From assembly GCA_023249795.1 (NCBI GenBank), contig JAHFBU010000133.1:1-5288 (forward strand): a stretch of 5,288 bases of DNA. Reading direction: 5' to 3'. Under the pieces are notes generated by a model. The model did not search any database, was not told the DNA's origin, and worked only from the letters and a program-made list of their open reading frames with translations. Of the stretch, positions 5,107-5,288 are shown one piece after another. Position 1 is the stretch's first letter; each line of letters opens with the position of its first letter. The stretch comes from Syntrophaceae bacterium. GTDB lineage: Bacteria; Desulfobacterota; Syntrophia; Syntrophales; UBA5619. A program made the position numbers and the translations under genes.

Positions 5107-5288
5107 TTATCGTCTCCCCTGGCAATCGGAGCGCCCTTTGCCGTAACCCATTGTCTCCTCCTTCGTCAGGACGCCGCCCTCGAAGGTCAGGACATAGATA
5201 AAGTCGTGCTCCCCGCAGTTGTAGGTCCACCTCTCCACCTTCCCGGAGTGATCGCGGGGAGTCCTTGACTTCGAAGATCTCTGCACCT
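5107..5288 (-). CDS. DUF2845-like protein, C-terminal part only, possibly frameshifted
   Basis: The last 59 codons before a TAA at 5109-5107 are visible; the gene enters from beyond the right edge. The readable core is VERWTYNCGEHDFIYVLTF, then EGGVLTKEETMGYGKG and a final SDCQGRR. This W-T-Y-N-C-G / FIYVLTF / GYG-x-G / C pattern resembles the C-terminus of DUF2845 proteins, small and usually exported proteins of unknown function common in Gram-negative bacteria; the two cysteines may pair in the periplasm. Upstream of VERW the same frame reads as a basic, unfamily-like stretch (SSKSRTPRDHSGK), while the next frame reads AEIFEVKDS, which looks more protein-like; a one-base shift near the G4 run at 5256-5259 would join the two. 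I therefore hold the family call as likely but the integrity of the gene as open. No clear terminator follows it. Confidence 0.55.
   Translation of the reverse strand, partial: VQRSSKSRTPRDHSGKVERWTYNCGEHDFIYVLTFEGGVLTKEETMGYGKGRSDCQGRR

Noticed and set aside
5093..5112. Possible terminator after the DUF2845-like gene (AAAC/GTTT with a T-run)
   Set aside because: The stem is only 4 bp of mostly A-T pairs and is followed by a short T stretch; too weak to call.

Overview
The window holds ordinary bacterial housekeeping genes. Every gene I can support lies on the minus strand, so transcription runs from right to left. The set points to a Gram-negative, GC-rich bacterium. The S21 type (N-terminus MEVKVFDNDVEKALK, 63 aa), the DUF2845-like fragment and the TPR protein next to an M24 peptidase suggest a deltaproteobacterium in the wide sense (Desulfobacterota, perhaps Syntrophales). 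That placement rests on remembered family resemblance, not on a search.

Layout in transcription order: (1) 5288-5107, the 3' end of a DUF2845-like gene, possibly frameshifted. (2) 5090-5031, a sigma-70-type promoter with a perfect TTGACA box and an inverted repeat over its -10 region. (3) 5000-926, a five-gene cluster: TPR protein, M24 aminopeptidase P family protein, GcvH-type lipoyl carrier, LipM-type octanoyltransferase and HisC. The junctions are an 11-bp overlap, a 40-bp gap, a 6-bp gap and a 4-bp ATGA overlap, so the genes look like one operon. (4) 894-843, a strong intrinsic terminator closing it. (5) 802-580, rpsU with its own TATAAT box, a strong Shine-Dalgarno and a TTG start. (6) 464-1, the 5' part of a LOG-family phosphoribohydrolase gene that runs off the left edge.

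The most coherent functional unit is gcvH-lipM. LipM-type enzymes move octanoate from acyl carrier protein onto the lipoyl lysine of GcvH, and here the enzyme follows its presumed acceptor directly. No gcvT, gcvP or lipA lies in the window, so this GcvH may serve as a lipoyl relay carrier rather than only in glycine cleavage. HisC is translationally coupled to lipM although it belongs to histidine biosynthesis. The TPR protein and the peptidase have no evident link to either pathway.

No gene-free stretch exceeds 300 bases; the largest gap is 154 bp (772-925) and is accounted for by a terminator and a promoter. I found no tRNA, rRNA, CRISPR, insertion sequence or defence-type gene, and no convincing undescribed system. 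What deserves a second look is the gene arrangement, a divergent GcvH tail, the inverted repeat in the operon promoter, the possible frameshift at the right edge and the Cys-rich half of the TPR protein.
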